DNA of 64,000 nt from assembly GCA_964392265.1 (NCBI GenBank), contig CAYMOS010000001.1, positions 124,001-188,000 of the forward strand, given 5' to 3'. Below are positions 43,357 through 51,314 of this stretch, piece by piece; position 1 is the first letter of the stretch, and each line of letters starts with the position of its first letter. Position numbers and translations under genes: made by a program. This DNA comes from CALMAK01 sp964392265 (lineage in GTDB: Bacteria; Patescibacteriota; Saccharimonadia; Saccharimonadales; Saccharimonadaceae). Under the pieces are notes generated by a model. It did not search any database, was not told the origin of the DNA, and saw nothing but the letters and a program-made list of their open reading frames with translations.

Positions 43357-43480
43357 AGTACTCGTGCGTTCATTCGCGGCGGCAACTGGAACAATGGCAG
43401 CAATGCTGGTGTGTTGACGTTGAATTTGAACAATTCGCCCAGCAACACGAACACGAATATTGGATTTCGAGTCTCTCGGT
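43357..43480 (+). repeat. DGR template repeat (TR)
   Basis: 124 bp, non-coding copy of the VR. It contains 31 adenines, 29 of them before the invariant 21-bp tail, and in the VR frame has ten AAC/AAT codons, the type DGRs use for maximal diversity without stop codons. 21 adenines are changed in the VR. Confidence 0.95.
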
Positions 43481-43607
43481 ATACTGTGGGGCGATGCATA
43501 AAGCCCTTGGCGTGATATACAGGGACTACGGTTTCTGTGTCGGTGCCGTTATAGTATCCGGCTGGATATCCAGTCTTGCCCCGTACGGGAAGACGAATAG
43601 TTCTATA

Positions 43608-43638
43608 AGTTGCACGGTTGAGTCACGTGCAACTTTTT
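43608..43638 (+). terminator. Terminator of the DGR template RNA
   Basis: AGTTGCACG (43608-43616) pairs with CGTGCAACT (43626-43634) across a 9-nt loop, followed by five T. Confidence 0.8.
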
Positions 43639-43742
43639 ACGTGTGTTTCAGGGGGTTGTATGCGGTTGGCTTGCCGTCTCTTGTATGTACTGGCTCAGTA
43701 GTCGGTATTTTTGAGAGTCTGCCTCTGATAGTTGTACCAAGG

Positions 43743-43774
43743 AAAAAAGAGTAGTGTTATGACTACTCTTTTTT
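43743..43774 (+). terminator. Hairpin terminator at the right end of the element
   Basis: Thirteen-bp stem AAAAAAGAGTAGT / ACTACTCTTTTTT with a 6-nt loop; T-runs on both strands. It lies immediately after the right TGTACCAA and before the tRNA-Ser(CGA) promoter (TAAAAT, 43797-43802). Confidence 0.75.
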
Positions 43775-43814
43775 CGTGGGTGATCCTGCATCGTGGTAAA
43801 ATAGAACAGATTAC

Positions 43815-43904
43815 GGAGAGGTGCAGGAGTGGTTGAACTGGCTTGTCTCGAAAACAAGTGAGCCCTCACGGGTTCCGAGGGTTCGAATCCCTCTCTCTCC
43901 GCCA
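43815..43904 (+). tRNA. tRNA-Ser (anticodon CGA)
   Basis: Acceptor GGAGAGG/TCTCTCC, G discriminator, encoded CCA. Anticodon arm CTTGT-CTCGAAA-ACAAG, long variable arm, T arm AGGG-TTCGAAT-CCCT. Reads UCG. Confidence 0.95.
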
Positions 43905-43984
43905 AAAAATAAGATGACCATTTGGTCATCTTATTTTTTTCCCAGGGTTTGAACCCTCAGGTTTTACCGGCGATATCCATCTCC
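43904..43984 (+). repeat. Terminator and degenerate 3'-half copy after tRNA-Ser(CGA) (element C)
   Basis: A long hairpin (43904-43939) is followed by AGGGTTTGAACCCTCAGG (43944-43961), which matches the start of element A, then CCGGCGATATCC (about 43967-43978), which matches its end. The ~100 nt in between are absent. It looks like an element-A relative without the insert. Confidence 0.45.
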
Positions 43985-44433
43985 TATGCGTCAAACGACC
44001 GCGCAATCTCCATAAAATCCGTCTTCAAATTCTTGGTACTGACGAGATCTTTAAGATATGAATCTGATCGTGGTGCAGCGATACTGCGGACTGTGCGAAA
44101 CAGAATGATGAATTTTGGTGTACCCGACAGTTCTTGTAACAGGGCAAGCTTGTCAACAAATTGTCGTACCTGTTGTTTTTGGGAAGCGGTGCGATTGGGA
44201 CGAACATACCGAATGAGCAAGAAGAACACGATTAGTAGGACGGTCGCCACCGATAACCCAATGCCGATAGGAAGTGCAAGCAACCACCACCAAGCATTCA
44301 TAGAGGTGAGCCAAACTAACAGACCGACACATACGACAGCAATGAAGATGGCAGCATAACAGGCCGGCCACCACAGTCGCATTGCAAACTCTGTTCCAAT
44401 GGCGCGGATTGCTTGAAATACCCCTGTTTTCAT
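43984..44433 (-). CDS. Two-helix membrane protein
   Basis: 149 aa. Two strong membrane helices (about 22-45 and 48-75), then a basic soluble domain. A TATGAT box on the minus strand (44440-44445) ends 6 nt before the ATG, so it is probably leaderless. It is divergent from the 44496 gene. No family recognised. Confidence 0.6.
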   Translation of the reverse strand: MKTGVFQAIRAIGTEFAMRLWWPACYAAIFIAVVCVGLLVWLTSMNAWWWLLALPIGIGLSVATVLLIVFFLLIRYVRPNRTASQKQQVRQFVDKLALLQELSGTPKFIILFRTVRSIAAPRSDSYLKDLVSTKNLKTDFMEIARSFDA

Positions 44434-44495
44434 ATGTCTATCATACCACCTGTAGTGGAAATTTACCTGAAAATGTTACAATGTATGTAGTTACG

Positions 44496-46049
44496 ATGAA
44501 TACTCTCAATAAACAAGCAAAGAAATTTGTGACTGCCCTTTCAGCGGCGCAGCGTTATCGTGATTATACGATCACCACCGACAGTGCGGCCGAGACCTAC
44601 CACGTGGTAGGGGTGGGGCGAACGATCTCGATGCTCTATGAACAGGTGCGCAACGCTGCCGAATATTCCGAAGATCACTTGCTGCTGCAGCGAGCGATTC
44701 GTCGTTTTTATACCAGACTGTTCATTACCGGTGACAAACAACAACTGAACGAAAGCGGAGCCGAACTGGTAACCGAGCTAACCCTGGCAGGCTACCTGGC
44801 GAACGATTCGGTGTCACTAGCTAAGATCGAGGTGCTGACCAAAAAGGCTGCCGAATATTACGCCGCCTATACCGGTATCAAAAAATCGCCCCAGGTAGTG
44901 CAAGCCTGGACGATTAATGTGCTGGCCATCGAGGCGCATGCTACCCTGACTGATTACTTGGTGCGCGAGACGTTTGAACAATTCGTTTTCGAACACTTCA
45001 AGGAGGCGATTGATACAAAGTCGCTATACGATGGTGCGCCACCAAAGGATTATGAGTTATTACTGTTTGTCGCGGTGCATCGATCATTGTTTAAATCAGA
45101 TGATGCGACGATTCGTTGGGCACTACTACGCCGATTCGATGGCCATCCAGAGCGTCAGGCCACCTATGTGCGCCTTAATGAGACGATTGACAGCTTATTA
45201 ACCTCAAAGAACAACAAGCGTCTACAGCAGATGGTTAACCGCGAGGGTGCAGTATTTCGTATCTTGTGGCGTACCATCGAGGCGCACGAAGATGCCGCTA
45301 AAATCCTAGAAAAACCTGGCACCTTTTTGCAATTATTTGAAGGCACTGTTCATGCGGCCTATGAAGATACCGAAGAGCGCATGAACCGCGGGGTGATTCG
45401 TAGTATCCTCTTTCTGTTAATATCCAAGGCGATTATCGGGGTAGTGGTTGAGGTGCCGTATGACCTGTGGGTGCATGGCCAGATTGAGTGGTTGCCACTG
45501 GCGGTTAACTTGGCGCTCCCACCCCTCTATATGTTGCTTCTCCGTCTTACCCTCATTATGCCCGGCAGTGTTAATACGCGAGCCCTGGTGTCGCGTGCTG
45601 ATCAGCTGCTATATGGTAAAAAGCAAGAACGATATGAGGCAGCCAAAACCTCACGTCAATATGGCGGTATCTTTAATGCCATCTATGCCTTGCTGATTAT
45701 TGGCGTCTTTGGCCTGGTATCGTGGCTGCTGACCCTTATTGGATTTACCGCAGTTCACCTGGTTATCTTCTTTGTGTTCTTTTGTACAGCTAGCTTTCTT
45801 GGTTTTCGCCTCAGTCGCAATATCCGCGAACTCGAGACGGTGGAAAGTGGCGTGAACGGTGTGGCGATGGTGCGAGATTTTATCTATCTTCCCTTTGCGA
45901 TTGTCGGCCAAAAGATCAGCCAAGGGTATGCTAGATTTAACGTTATTACGATGATTCTTGATATGGTGATCGAACTTCCTTTAAAGGCAGGCCTCGGGGC
46001 ATTGCGTCGATGGGGTTCGTTTATTACCTCAAAAAAAGACGAGTTATAG
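44496..46049 (+). CDS. Large helical membrane protein of unknown function
   Basis: 517 aa from ATG 44496 (in-frame starts further upstream overlap the promoter TACAAT at 44477-44482). Residues 1-300 are soluble and helical. Three to four membrane helices are at about 305-330, 340-370, 400-425 and 430-450, with a short cytoplasmic end. No motif recognised. It lies 3 nt upstream of rlmH in a likely operon. Confidence 0.65.
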   Translation: MNTLNKQAKKFVTALSAAQRYRDYTITTDSAAETYHVVGVGRTISMLYEQVRNAAEYSEDHLLLQRAIRRFYTRLFITGDKQQLNESGAELVTELTLAGYLANDSVSLAKIEVLTKKAAEYYAAYTGIKKSPQVVQAWTINVLAIEAHATLTDYLVRETFEQFVFEHFKEAIDTKSLYDGAPPKDYELLLFVAVHRSLFKSDDATIRWALLRRFDGHPERQATYVRLNETIDSLLTSKNNKRLQQMVNREGAVFRILWRTIEAHEDAAKILEKPGTFLQLFEGTVHAAYEDTEERMNRGVIRSILFLLISKAIIGVVVEVPYDLWVHGQIEWLPLAVNLALPPLYMLLLRLTLIMPGSVNTRALVSRADQLLYGKKQERYEAAKTSRQYGGIFNAIYALLIIGVFGLVSWLLTLIGFTAVHLVIFFVFFCTASFLGFRLSRNIRELETVESGVNGVAMVRDFIYLPFAIVGQKISQGYARFNVITMILDMVIELPLKAGLGALRRWGSFITSKKDEL

Positions 46050-46052
46050 TCA

Positions 46053-46508
46053 ATGCTCCGCATCATTGCTGTCGGCAAGAAACACGAGGCCTGGGTGCAG
46101 GAGGGCATCGAACGGTATGAGAAGCGCCTGAAGAAGCCGTATGACACAGAATGGGTATTCTTGCCTCATTCTATGTTTGAGGCCGACAGAGCGCGTCAGG
46201 AAGAGTCTGAGCGCATACTTGCACGCCTGAAGGATGATGACGTTGTGATATTGCTGGACGAGCGTGGCAAAAACATTGACTCCCCTGCCCTTTCCTCTCT
46301 GATTGAAGACGAAATATCACGCGGCAAACAGATTGTCGTTATTATCGGCGGTGCCTATGGTGTCGACGAGACCATTCACCGACGCGCCAACTTTATCTGG
46401 TCTCTGTCAAAACTCGTCTTCCCTCACCAACTTGTTCGTCTTATCTTAATCGAACAACTTTATCGGGCCCAAGAGATCGCCAGGGGTGGCGGCTATCATC
46501 ACGAGTAG
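46053..46508 (+). CDS. rlmH: 23S rRNA (pseudouridine1915-N3)-methyltransferase
   Basis: 151 aa SPOUT enzyme. VVILLDERGKNIDSPALSSLIE and the trefoil-knot motif IVVIIGGAYGVDETIHRRAN, plus the terminal RAQEIARGGGYHHE, are family hallmarks. It methylates helix 69 of 23S rRNA with SAM. Full length. Confidence 0.95.
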   Translation: MLRIIAVGKKHEAWVQEGIERYEKRLKKPYDTEWVFLPHSMFEADRARQEESERILARLKDDDVVILLDERGKNIDSPALSSLIEDEISRGKQIVVIIGGAYGVDETIHRRANFIWSLSKLVFPHQLVRLILIEQLYRAQEIARGGGYHHE

Positions 46509-46597
46509 TGTATTGATATTGCATACAGCAATCTTTTGTTGTATAAATAATTCTGTCACTAACCTCTAGTGTCAGATCGAGAATCAAGGAGATGGGC

Positions 46598-46813
46598 ATG
46601 GCCAATTTCGGCACCAAACCCGCACCCAAGTCGACCTACTATTGGGTCGTCACCATCCTGTACTGGTCGTTGATGGCCTTTCTGGCCGCGATGGCAATCT
46701 GGTCGTTGATCAACGGCAAGATCGAAGACACCATCGGTTTCTCGTTTTTCGTGGTAGTGGTGGCGATTGCGACATTTCAACCGAAGTGGTTCCAGCGGTT
46801 CACACATTCCTAG
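46598..46813 (+). CDS. Small membrane protein
   Basis: 71 aa from ATG 46598; AAGGAG is well spaced for it but too close for the ATG at 46592. Two hydrophobic segments (about 18-38 and 45-60). A TTGCAT-17-TATAAA promoter (46519-46524, 46542-46547) lies upstream and a terminator follows. GC-rich codons differ from neighbours. Function unknown. Confidence 0.55.
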   Translation: MANFGTKPAPKSTYYWVVTILYWSLMAFLAAMAIWSLINGKIEDTIGFSFFVVVVAIATFQPKWFQRFTHS

Positions 46814-46865
46814 ATGGCGGTTGGTCGAAACCACTTGTCCACCTTTTCGCCCGCACCCGACGAAG

Positions 46866-46897
46866 TTGAGCCCGCTCCTTCAAAGGTGCGGGCTCAA
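46866..46897 (+). terminator. Hairpin terminator
   Basis: TTGAGCCCGC (46866-46875) pairs with GCGGGCTCAA (46888-46897). Only a weak T-tract follows (CATTTG). Confidence 0.6.
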
Positions 46898-47012
46898 CAT
46901 TTGTAGGTAAATAGAAGTGACCTGAAATCCCTAGACTGACATACAGTTGACAAATAATAAAGCTTGTGCTATATTAGATATTGTTACCATATAAAAAACA
47001 AAAACAGGACAT

Positions 47013-47348
47013 ATGAATAGCATCCCCACCATTTTGAACTTTCTTGCCCTGACATTGAGTCTTGGCACTGCCAGCAGCGTACTGGTGCATGATACGAATA
47101 TTGACAAAGCAATGATTACTGCCTTAGCCGTTCAGGCACCTGCGACCAGTAATGGTCCGGCAAAACCCGGTAATGATCCACATACCCATAGCGAACGTAC
47201 CTCGTTATACCAGGCGATTCGCAGCCTGAATTCATCACAGCCGCGTACGCAGCCTCGTGGTCAGGAAGACCGTAAATATGTTCAGGCAAAGCCAACTGCT
47301 CGTGGTCATCACCCATTTGACAACTACACGTTGCCGTTAGTGAGTTAA
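47013..47348 (+). CDS. Small secreted or anchored hypothetical protein
   Basis: 111 aa. N-terminal hydrophobic segment (about 5-24) like a signal peptide, then a polar, Gln/Pro/Arg/His-rich disordered region. Good promoter TTGACA-17-TATATT (46947-46952, 46970-46975). It is convergent with valS; stops are adjacent. No family. Confidence 0.5.
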   Translation: MNSIPTILNFLALTLSLGTASSVLVHDTNIDKAMITALAVQAPATSNGPAKPGNDPHTHSERTSLYQAIRSLNSSQPRTQPRGQEDRKYVQAKPTARGHHPFDNYTLPLVS

Positions 47349-49907
47349 CTATTCGTTCTCAATCACTGATAGTTCGTTCTCGAGACGTACCTCGAAGGCC
47401 TGCTTTTCTTCTAATTCCCTCTTTGTTTCTTCAACCAGATGTGCCGGAGCTTTTTGGAGGTAGTTTTCATTGGCAAGGCGCCCCTGAAGATTAGCGATGA
47501 ATGATCGGGTCTCGGCCAGACGTACCTCAAGGTTTGACTGGTGCTCGTATAGCGTGTCTTTATCAACATCTAGCCATGCTTCGCGGTTACTTGCGGCGAG
47601 GCGGAGGCCAACTGGTTGATCGACTTGTTTAATCTCTTTGACGCGGGTCAGATGAGTCAAGACGGCAACGTTATCGGCAATCAAACCGTCGTTTTGATAG
47701 AGAATCGAGTATTTCTTGCCAGCAGGTAGTTCGGCCAAGACATACCTGGTTTCGGTGACGAATTCCTGTACGCGTTCAAAGGCAGCAGCGGCGATTTCAT
47801 CGTACGGATTATCACTAGGCCATTTTTGTACCATTAACAGGTTATGGTGCCAGTCAAGAGTTTGCCAGATCGTCTCGGTGACGAAAGGAGCGAACGGATG
47901 GACGAGTTTAAGGCTGGTATCGAGGACCCAAGCCAGCATCTGGATGTTATCCTGCTGTTTTGACACCTCAACGTACCAGTCGGCAACGTCGTTCCAGATG
48001 GTGTGATACACCGTCTCGGCAGCCTCAGCAAAACGATAATTTGCCAAGTGGTCTTCGATATCATCAGCCGCATTGTTTAGTTGACGAATAATCCAATGAT
48101 CAGCGGTCGAAATGGGCCGTAAGACCCCCTGTGGTTGGTAATTATCGCCGGTGCGGGACTGGATGTAGCGCGCCACATTCCATAGCTTGTTACAGAAATT
48201 GCGTCCAGCTACAATCTTGCTCGTGCTGAAGGCTTGATTCTGCCCTGCGCTACGACTAGCAACAATTCCCAGGCGGAGGGCGTCAGATCCGAATTCAGAT
48301 ACGACCTCCATCGGGTTGATGACATTGCCTTTACTCTTGCTCATCTTTTGGCCGTGCTCATCAAGGATAAGGCCATGGAGATACACATGACGGAACGGTA
48401 CTCGATCGGTCGCATACAGTCCTAGCATAATCATGCGAGAAATCCACGGATACAGGATATCTACCCCTGTTTCGAGGACGCTGGTTGGATAAAATCGCGC
48501 CAGTTCTCCCGCGTCAAGGTAATCGGTGGTGATGAATGGCCATTGGCCACTGCTAAACCAGGTGTCAAAGGTATCTTCTTCGCGACGATACGTTGTACCA
48601 TCAACAACAATCTCTTTTTCATCGACACGATCGTCGAATATCCAGTCGTTAGGGTCGTTGACGTTTTGGAAGGCTGGGATAGGAATGCCCCATGGGATCT
48701 GACGGCTAAGATTCCAGTCTTTGAGATTGTCGTAATACTGGATGAGTACCTGTTTTTTACTGGCCGGACTAAAGGTAATCTCCCCTGCCTCGATGGCCGC
48801 TTTGGCGCGATCGGCCAGAGGTCGGATATTGAGGAACCATTGATCCTTAATAAGGGGCTGGATTGGCTCGCCACTCTTGTAGTCGTATCCCACGGTGTGT
48901 TCGATCGTCTCCTCCCCCCGCAATAGTTCGGCGGCCTGAAGAGCGGCCAGAACACGCTTGCGAGCGTTTGGTACATCCTGACCGGCAAACTGTGACGGTA
49001 CATTAATCATCGTCCCGTCAAAATCGATCACCTGAATACGCTCGAGATCATGGCGCTGCCCTACCTCAAAGTCGTTTGGATCATGTGCAGGGGTGATCTT
49101 GACGGCGCCCGTCCCAAAGGTGGGGTCGACGTATTCATCAGCTATAATAGGAATCTCACGCTCGACAATTGGCAGAAGGACGCGGGTGCCAATAAGGTGT
49201 TTATAGCGCTCGTCATCAGGGTGAACGGCGACGGCAGTATCACCCAGTAACGTCTCGGGACGGGTTGTCGCGATGACGATTTCACCGATGTGATCAAGGG
49301 TTGGATAGGCAATTTTCCATAATGTCCCCTTCTCGGTCTTGTGATCTACCTCAATATCGGCATAGCTCGTCTGGTATTTTGTACTGTAATTAACGATACG
49401 CTCGCCTCTGTAAACGAGGCCTTCGTCCCATAGTTTCTTAAACGTCCCATAGACGGTACGAATGACCTTCTCGTCCAATGTAAAGACCAGGTGTTGCCAG
49501 CTTGCACTGACGCCAAGGGCGCGTAGTTGTAGTTCCATATTGCCCCGCTGCTGTTCGACGAAGTTCCAAACCTGGCTGTAAAGTTGTTCGCGGCTAAAGT
49601 CAAAGCGGTTTTTACCTTGTTTTTCCAGTTCGCGTTCGTAGACGACCCAGGTTTCAAATCCGGCGTGGTCGGCCCCTGGAATATAGATGACATCCCTGCC
49701 CTTCATGCGATGAAAGCGCGATAGGATATCCTCTAGCTGGACGGTGAGGGCGTGACCGGTATGAAGATTACCGTTAGCGTTCGGTGGTGGCATGACGATA
49801 CTATACGGTTCGCCCTCTCCTTTGGGTGCAAAATCACCACTGGTTTCCCACATGGCGTAAATGTTTGGTTCGTAAGCATTAGGATCGTATGTTTTTGCCA
49901 GCTTCAT
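47349..49907 (-). CDS. valS: Valyl-tRNA synthetase
   Basis: 852 aa from the ATG at 49907 (MKLAKTYDPNAYE); the longer frame is leader sequence. Class Ia signatures: PNANGNLHTGHAL (HIGH-type) and KMSKSKGN (KMSKS). The editing domain (about 200-340, TTRPETLLGDTAVAV), anticodon-binding domain and C-terminal coiled coil (about 800-852) are present. Charges tRNA-Val and edits threonine. Confidence 0.95.
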   Translation of the reverse strand: MKLAKTYDPNAYEPNIYAMWETSGDFAPKGEGEPYSIVMPPPNANGNLHTGHALTVQLEDILSRFHRMKGRDVIYIPGADHAGFETWVVYERELEKQGKNRFDFSREQLYSQVWNFVEQQRGNMELQLRALGVSASWQHLVFTLDEKVIRTVYGTFKKLWDEGLVYRGERIVNYSTKYQTSYADIEVDHKTEKGTLWKIAYPTLDHIGEIVIATTRPETLLGDTAVAVHPDDERYKHLIGTRVLLPIVEREIPIIADEYVDPTFGTGAVKITPAHDPNDFEVGQRHDLERIQVIDFDGTMINVPSQFAGQDVPNARKRVLAALQAAELLRGEETIEHTVGYDYKSGEPIQPLIKDQWFLNIRPLADRAKAAIEAGEITFSPASKKQVLIQYYDNLKDWNLSRQIPWGIPIPAFQNVNDPNDWIFDDRVDEKEIVVDGTTYRREEDTFDTWFSSGQWPFITTDYLDAGELARFYPTSVLETGVDILYPWISRMIMLGLYATDRVPFRHVYLHGLILDEHGQKMSKSKGNVINPMEVVSEFGSDALRLGIVASRSAGQNQAFSTSKIVAGRNFCNKLWNVARYIQSRTGDNYQPQGVLRPISTADHWIIRQLNNAADDIEDHLANYRFAEAAETVYHTIWNDVADWYVEVSKQQDNIQMLAWVLDTSLKLVHPFAPFVTETIWQTLDWHHNLLMVQKWPSDNPYDEIAAAAFERVQEFVTETRYVLAELPAGKKYSILYQNDGLIADNVAVLTHLTRVKEIKQVDQPVGLRLAASNREAWLDVDKDTLYEHQSNLEVRLAETRSFIANLQGRLANENYLQKAPAHLVEETKRELEEKQAFEVRLENELSVIENE

Positions 49908-50032
49908 AAAGTAGTGCCCTTGTCTGATACTTTTCACGTGAAAAAAGCACACAAAACTACACAGATGTTTTCCCGTGAAAACATGTGTAATTCCCATCCT
50001 TTTTCACGTGTTTGTTTTCATCTTCTATTGTA
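49908..50032 (-). promoter_or_regulatory. valS leader with hairpin, possible attenuator
   Basis: TACAAT on the minus strand (50027-50032) starts a leader of about 110 nt. It contains a perfect 8-bp hairpin ATGTTTTC-ACGG-GAAAACAT (49965-49984), followed on the minus strand by a T-rich stretch, and several CACGTG motifs. Very short reading frames lie before the hairpin. Neither a T-box nor a Val-rich leader peptide is evident. Confidence 0.4.
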
Positions 50033-50162
50033 CCATAGCCGGCAGTAGGGCAATAGGGGACTTATCTCCCTGTTCGTCATCCTCACGTTCGGACATCTAT
50101 CTCGCTCCTTCGACTTCCCGTTGCCTCGATCCAGGTTAATACTCCATTTGCCACCCTCACAC

Positions 50163-50308
50163 CTTCTTGGACAAACTGGCTCCTCACGCCATGTCGTCTG
50201 TTCGTTTATTTCTTTGGCGTCTGCGGAACTCACGTACGTTCAAACATCCTCGACGCACCAGGAAATAAACGAACCGCCTCGTGGGTTCGTCACGGTTTGT
50301 CCAAGAAG
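50163..50308. repeat. Nested long inverted repeat
   Basis: CTTCTTGGACAAAC (50163-50176) is matched inverted at 50295-50308, and inside it TTCGTTTATTTC (50201-50212, one more base with G) is matched inverted at 50262-50274. The arms are nearly equally spaced, so the ~146 bp can fold into one long interrupted hairpin. No gene is seen in 50033-50390. Confidence 0.6.
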
Positions 50309-50390
50309 ATGCAAGGATGTCTCTACAAACCTCAGTAGAATCGGGCAGGGCAGGGTCTTTGGTTCTTTTGATTGGAAAAGAAAGGATAGG

Positions 50391-51314
50391 TTATTTCAAT
50401 TTTCTACGGATCGATTGATATGTCCGATATACCCAATAGCCTACTGGTTGTAGGGGTAAATCCCACGCCCCAGGGTATGTCACCTCCGTTCCACCAAACG
50501 ATTTTTTGAACTTCGTAAACCCAGCCCATGGATGCGCAGGGTCATCAGACGGGGCAATGCCATAGAGATCAAACGAGGTAAGATTTTTGTCCTTTGCATC
50601 GAGAATCATCTGACCAACGAGTGCCGTACCAGCACTAAGTTTGCGATAGGTGTCATCGGCTGCGGCGTGCGCATATGTGCGGGTATCAGCTGTGTCATAC
50701 ACCAGGGCAGCGGCAATCGGCGTGCCTTCAACATCGGCAATATAGAGAGTGGCGGCTTTTGAAGGAAAGAGTGCCTTTGCTTGCGAGAGAAAATAATCGC
50801 TGCTGTGAGCGGTGATGTGGTTACGCGAGGCGACGCGACTGAGAAGGGAAGTGAGGATGTTGATATCCTGTGGCTCGTGGCTGGTGCGGATGACAACTCC
50901 CTTTTTGTGATAATTACGGGTGATGTTGCGACTGTTTTGGCTCATATTAGCCAGAATAGCCTCTTGCGGTTGAGAGAGATCGATAATTTGTGTGTGGGCT
51001 GGTTGTAGTTGTTGATAGGTAACGGGGCGGAAGCCTCGCTGACGCAGCTGTTCAGAGGTAATACCTTGTGTTGGTTCGACGCGAAGGAACGTGGCTTTTT
51101 CTGCCTCTGCTATCTTTTTTAGGGATACCAGCGCGGCGTCAAAACCCTCATTATCTTGGCAGATTGGACCATACGGCGTGTAGAGGCGAGTATTGAGAGT
51201 GCCGGATTCTTTGATGGCAAGATACGACCAATGTTTACCATTATCAGAAAAGGTCATGCGGCCGATTGAGTCTTGGAATAACCGCCAGGGAGTGGACTGG
51301 AGAAAGGGAATCAC
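50391..51314 (-). CDS. FemAB/FemX-like peptidyltransferase (GNAT fold)
   Basis: 307 aa. Typical of FemABX enzymes that add amino acids from aminoacyl-tRNA to the lipid II peptide stem: AILANMSQNSRNITRNYHKKGVVI, GTPIAAALVYDT and the C-terminal FDLYGIAPSDDPAHPWAGFTKFKKSFGG. It overlaps tsaD by 1 nt. Two more copies lie at 62-64 kb. Which amino acid is added is unknown. Confidence 0.85.
   Translation of the reverse strand: MIPFLQSTPWRLFQDSIGRMTFSDNGKHWSYLAIKESGTLNTRLYTPYGPICQDNEGFDAALVSLKKIAEAEKATFLRVEPTQGITSEQLRQRGFRPVTYQQLQPAHTQIIDLSQPQEAILANMSQNSRNITRNYHKKGVVIRTSHEPQDINILTSLLSRVASRNHITAHSSDYFLSQAKALFPSKAATLYIADVEGTPIAAALVYDTADTRTYAHAAADDTYRKLSAGTALVGQMILDAKDKNLTSFDLYGIAPSDDPAHPWAGFTKFKKSFGGTEVTYPGAWDLPLQPVGYWVYRTYQSIRRKLK

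Larger units (their letters stand above)
43341..43638 (+). ncRNA. DGR template RNA (TR plus structured 3' spacer)
   Basis: Predicted transcript from about 43341 through the TR (43357-43480), then ~130 nt of hairpin-rich spacer (for example CCCGTACGGG at about 43580-43589 and GGATATCC at 43564-43571) to an intrinsic terminator. In the Bordetella phage DGR a similar-sized spacer after the TR binds Avd-RT and primes cDNA synthesis; the same role is inferred here. Confidence 0.65.
37623..43740. mobile_element. Putative integrated element carrying a serine recombinase and a DGR
   Basis: The left end is the 3' end of tRNA-Arg, directly followed by the recombinase gene. TGTACCAA at 37623-37630 recurs at 43733-43740, past the DGR template terminator and before tRNA-Ser(CGA); including two flanking bases, the match is 9 of 10. 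Content: recombinase, three small genes, pilin-like DGR target, Avd, RT and TR. Eight matching bases occur easily by chance, so the right border is tentative. Confidence 0.5.

Noticed and set aside
43494..43754. 86-codon plus-strand frame after the TR
   Set aside because: It covers the DGR RNA spacer and crosses its terminator; no start signals.
43648..43929. 93-codon minus-strand frame over tRNA-Ser(CGA)
   Set aside because: Antisense tRNA translation (AEREGFEPSEPV type), crossing two terminators.
50121..50453. 110-codon plus-strand frame
   Set aside because: It crosses the nested inverted repeat and runs into the FemAB gene; no start signals.
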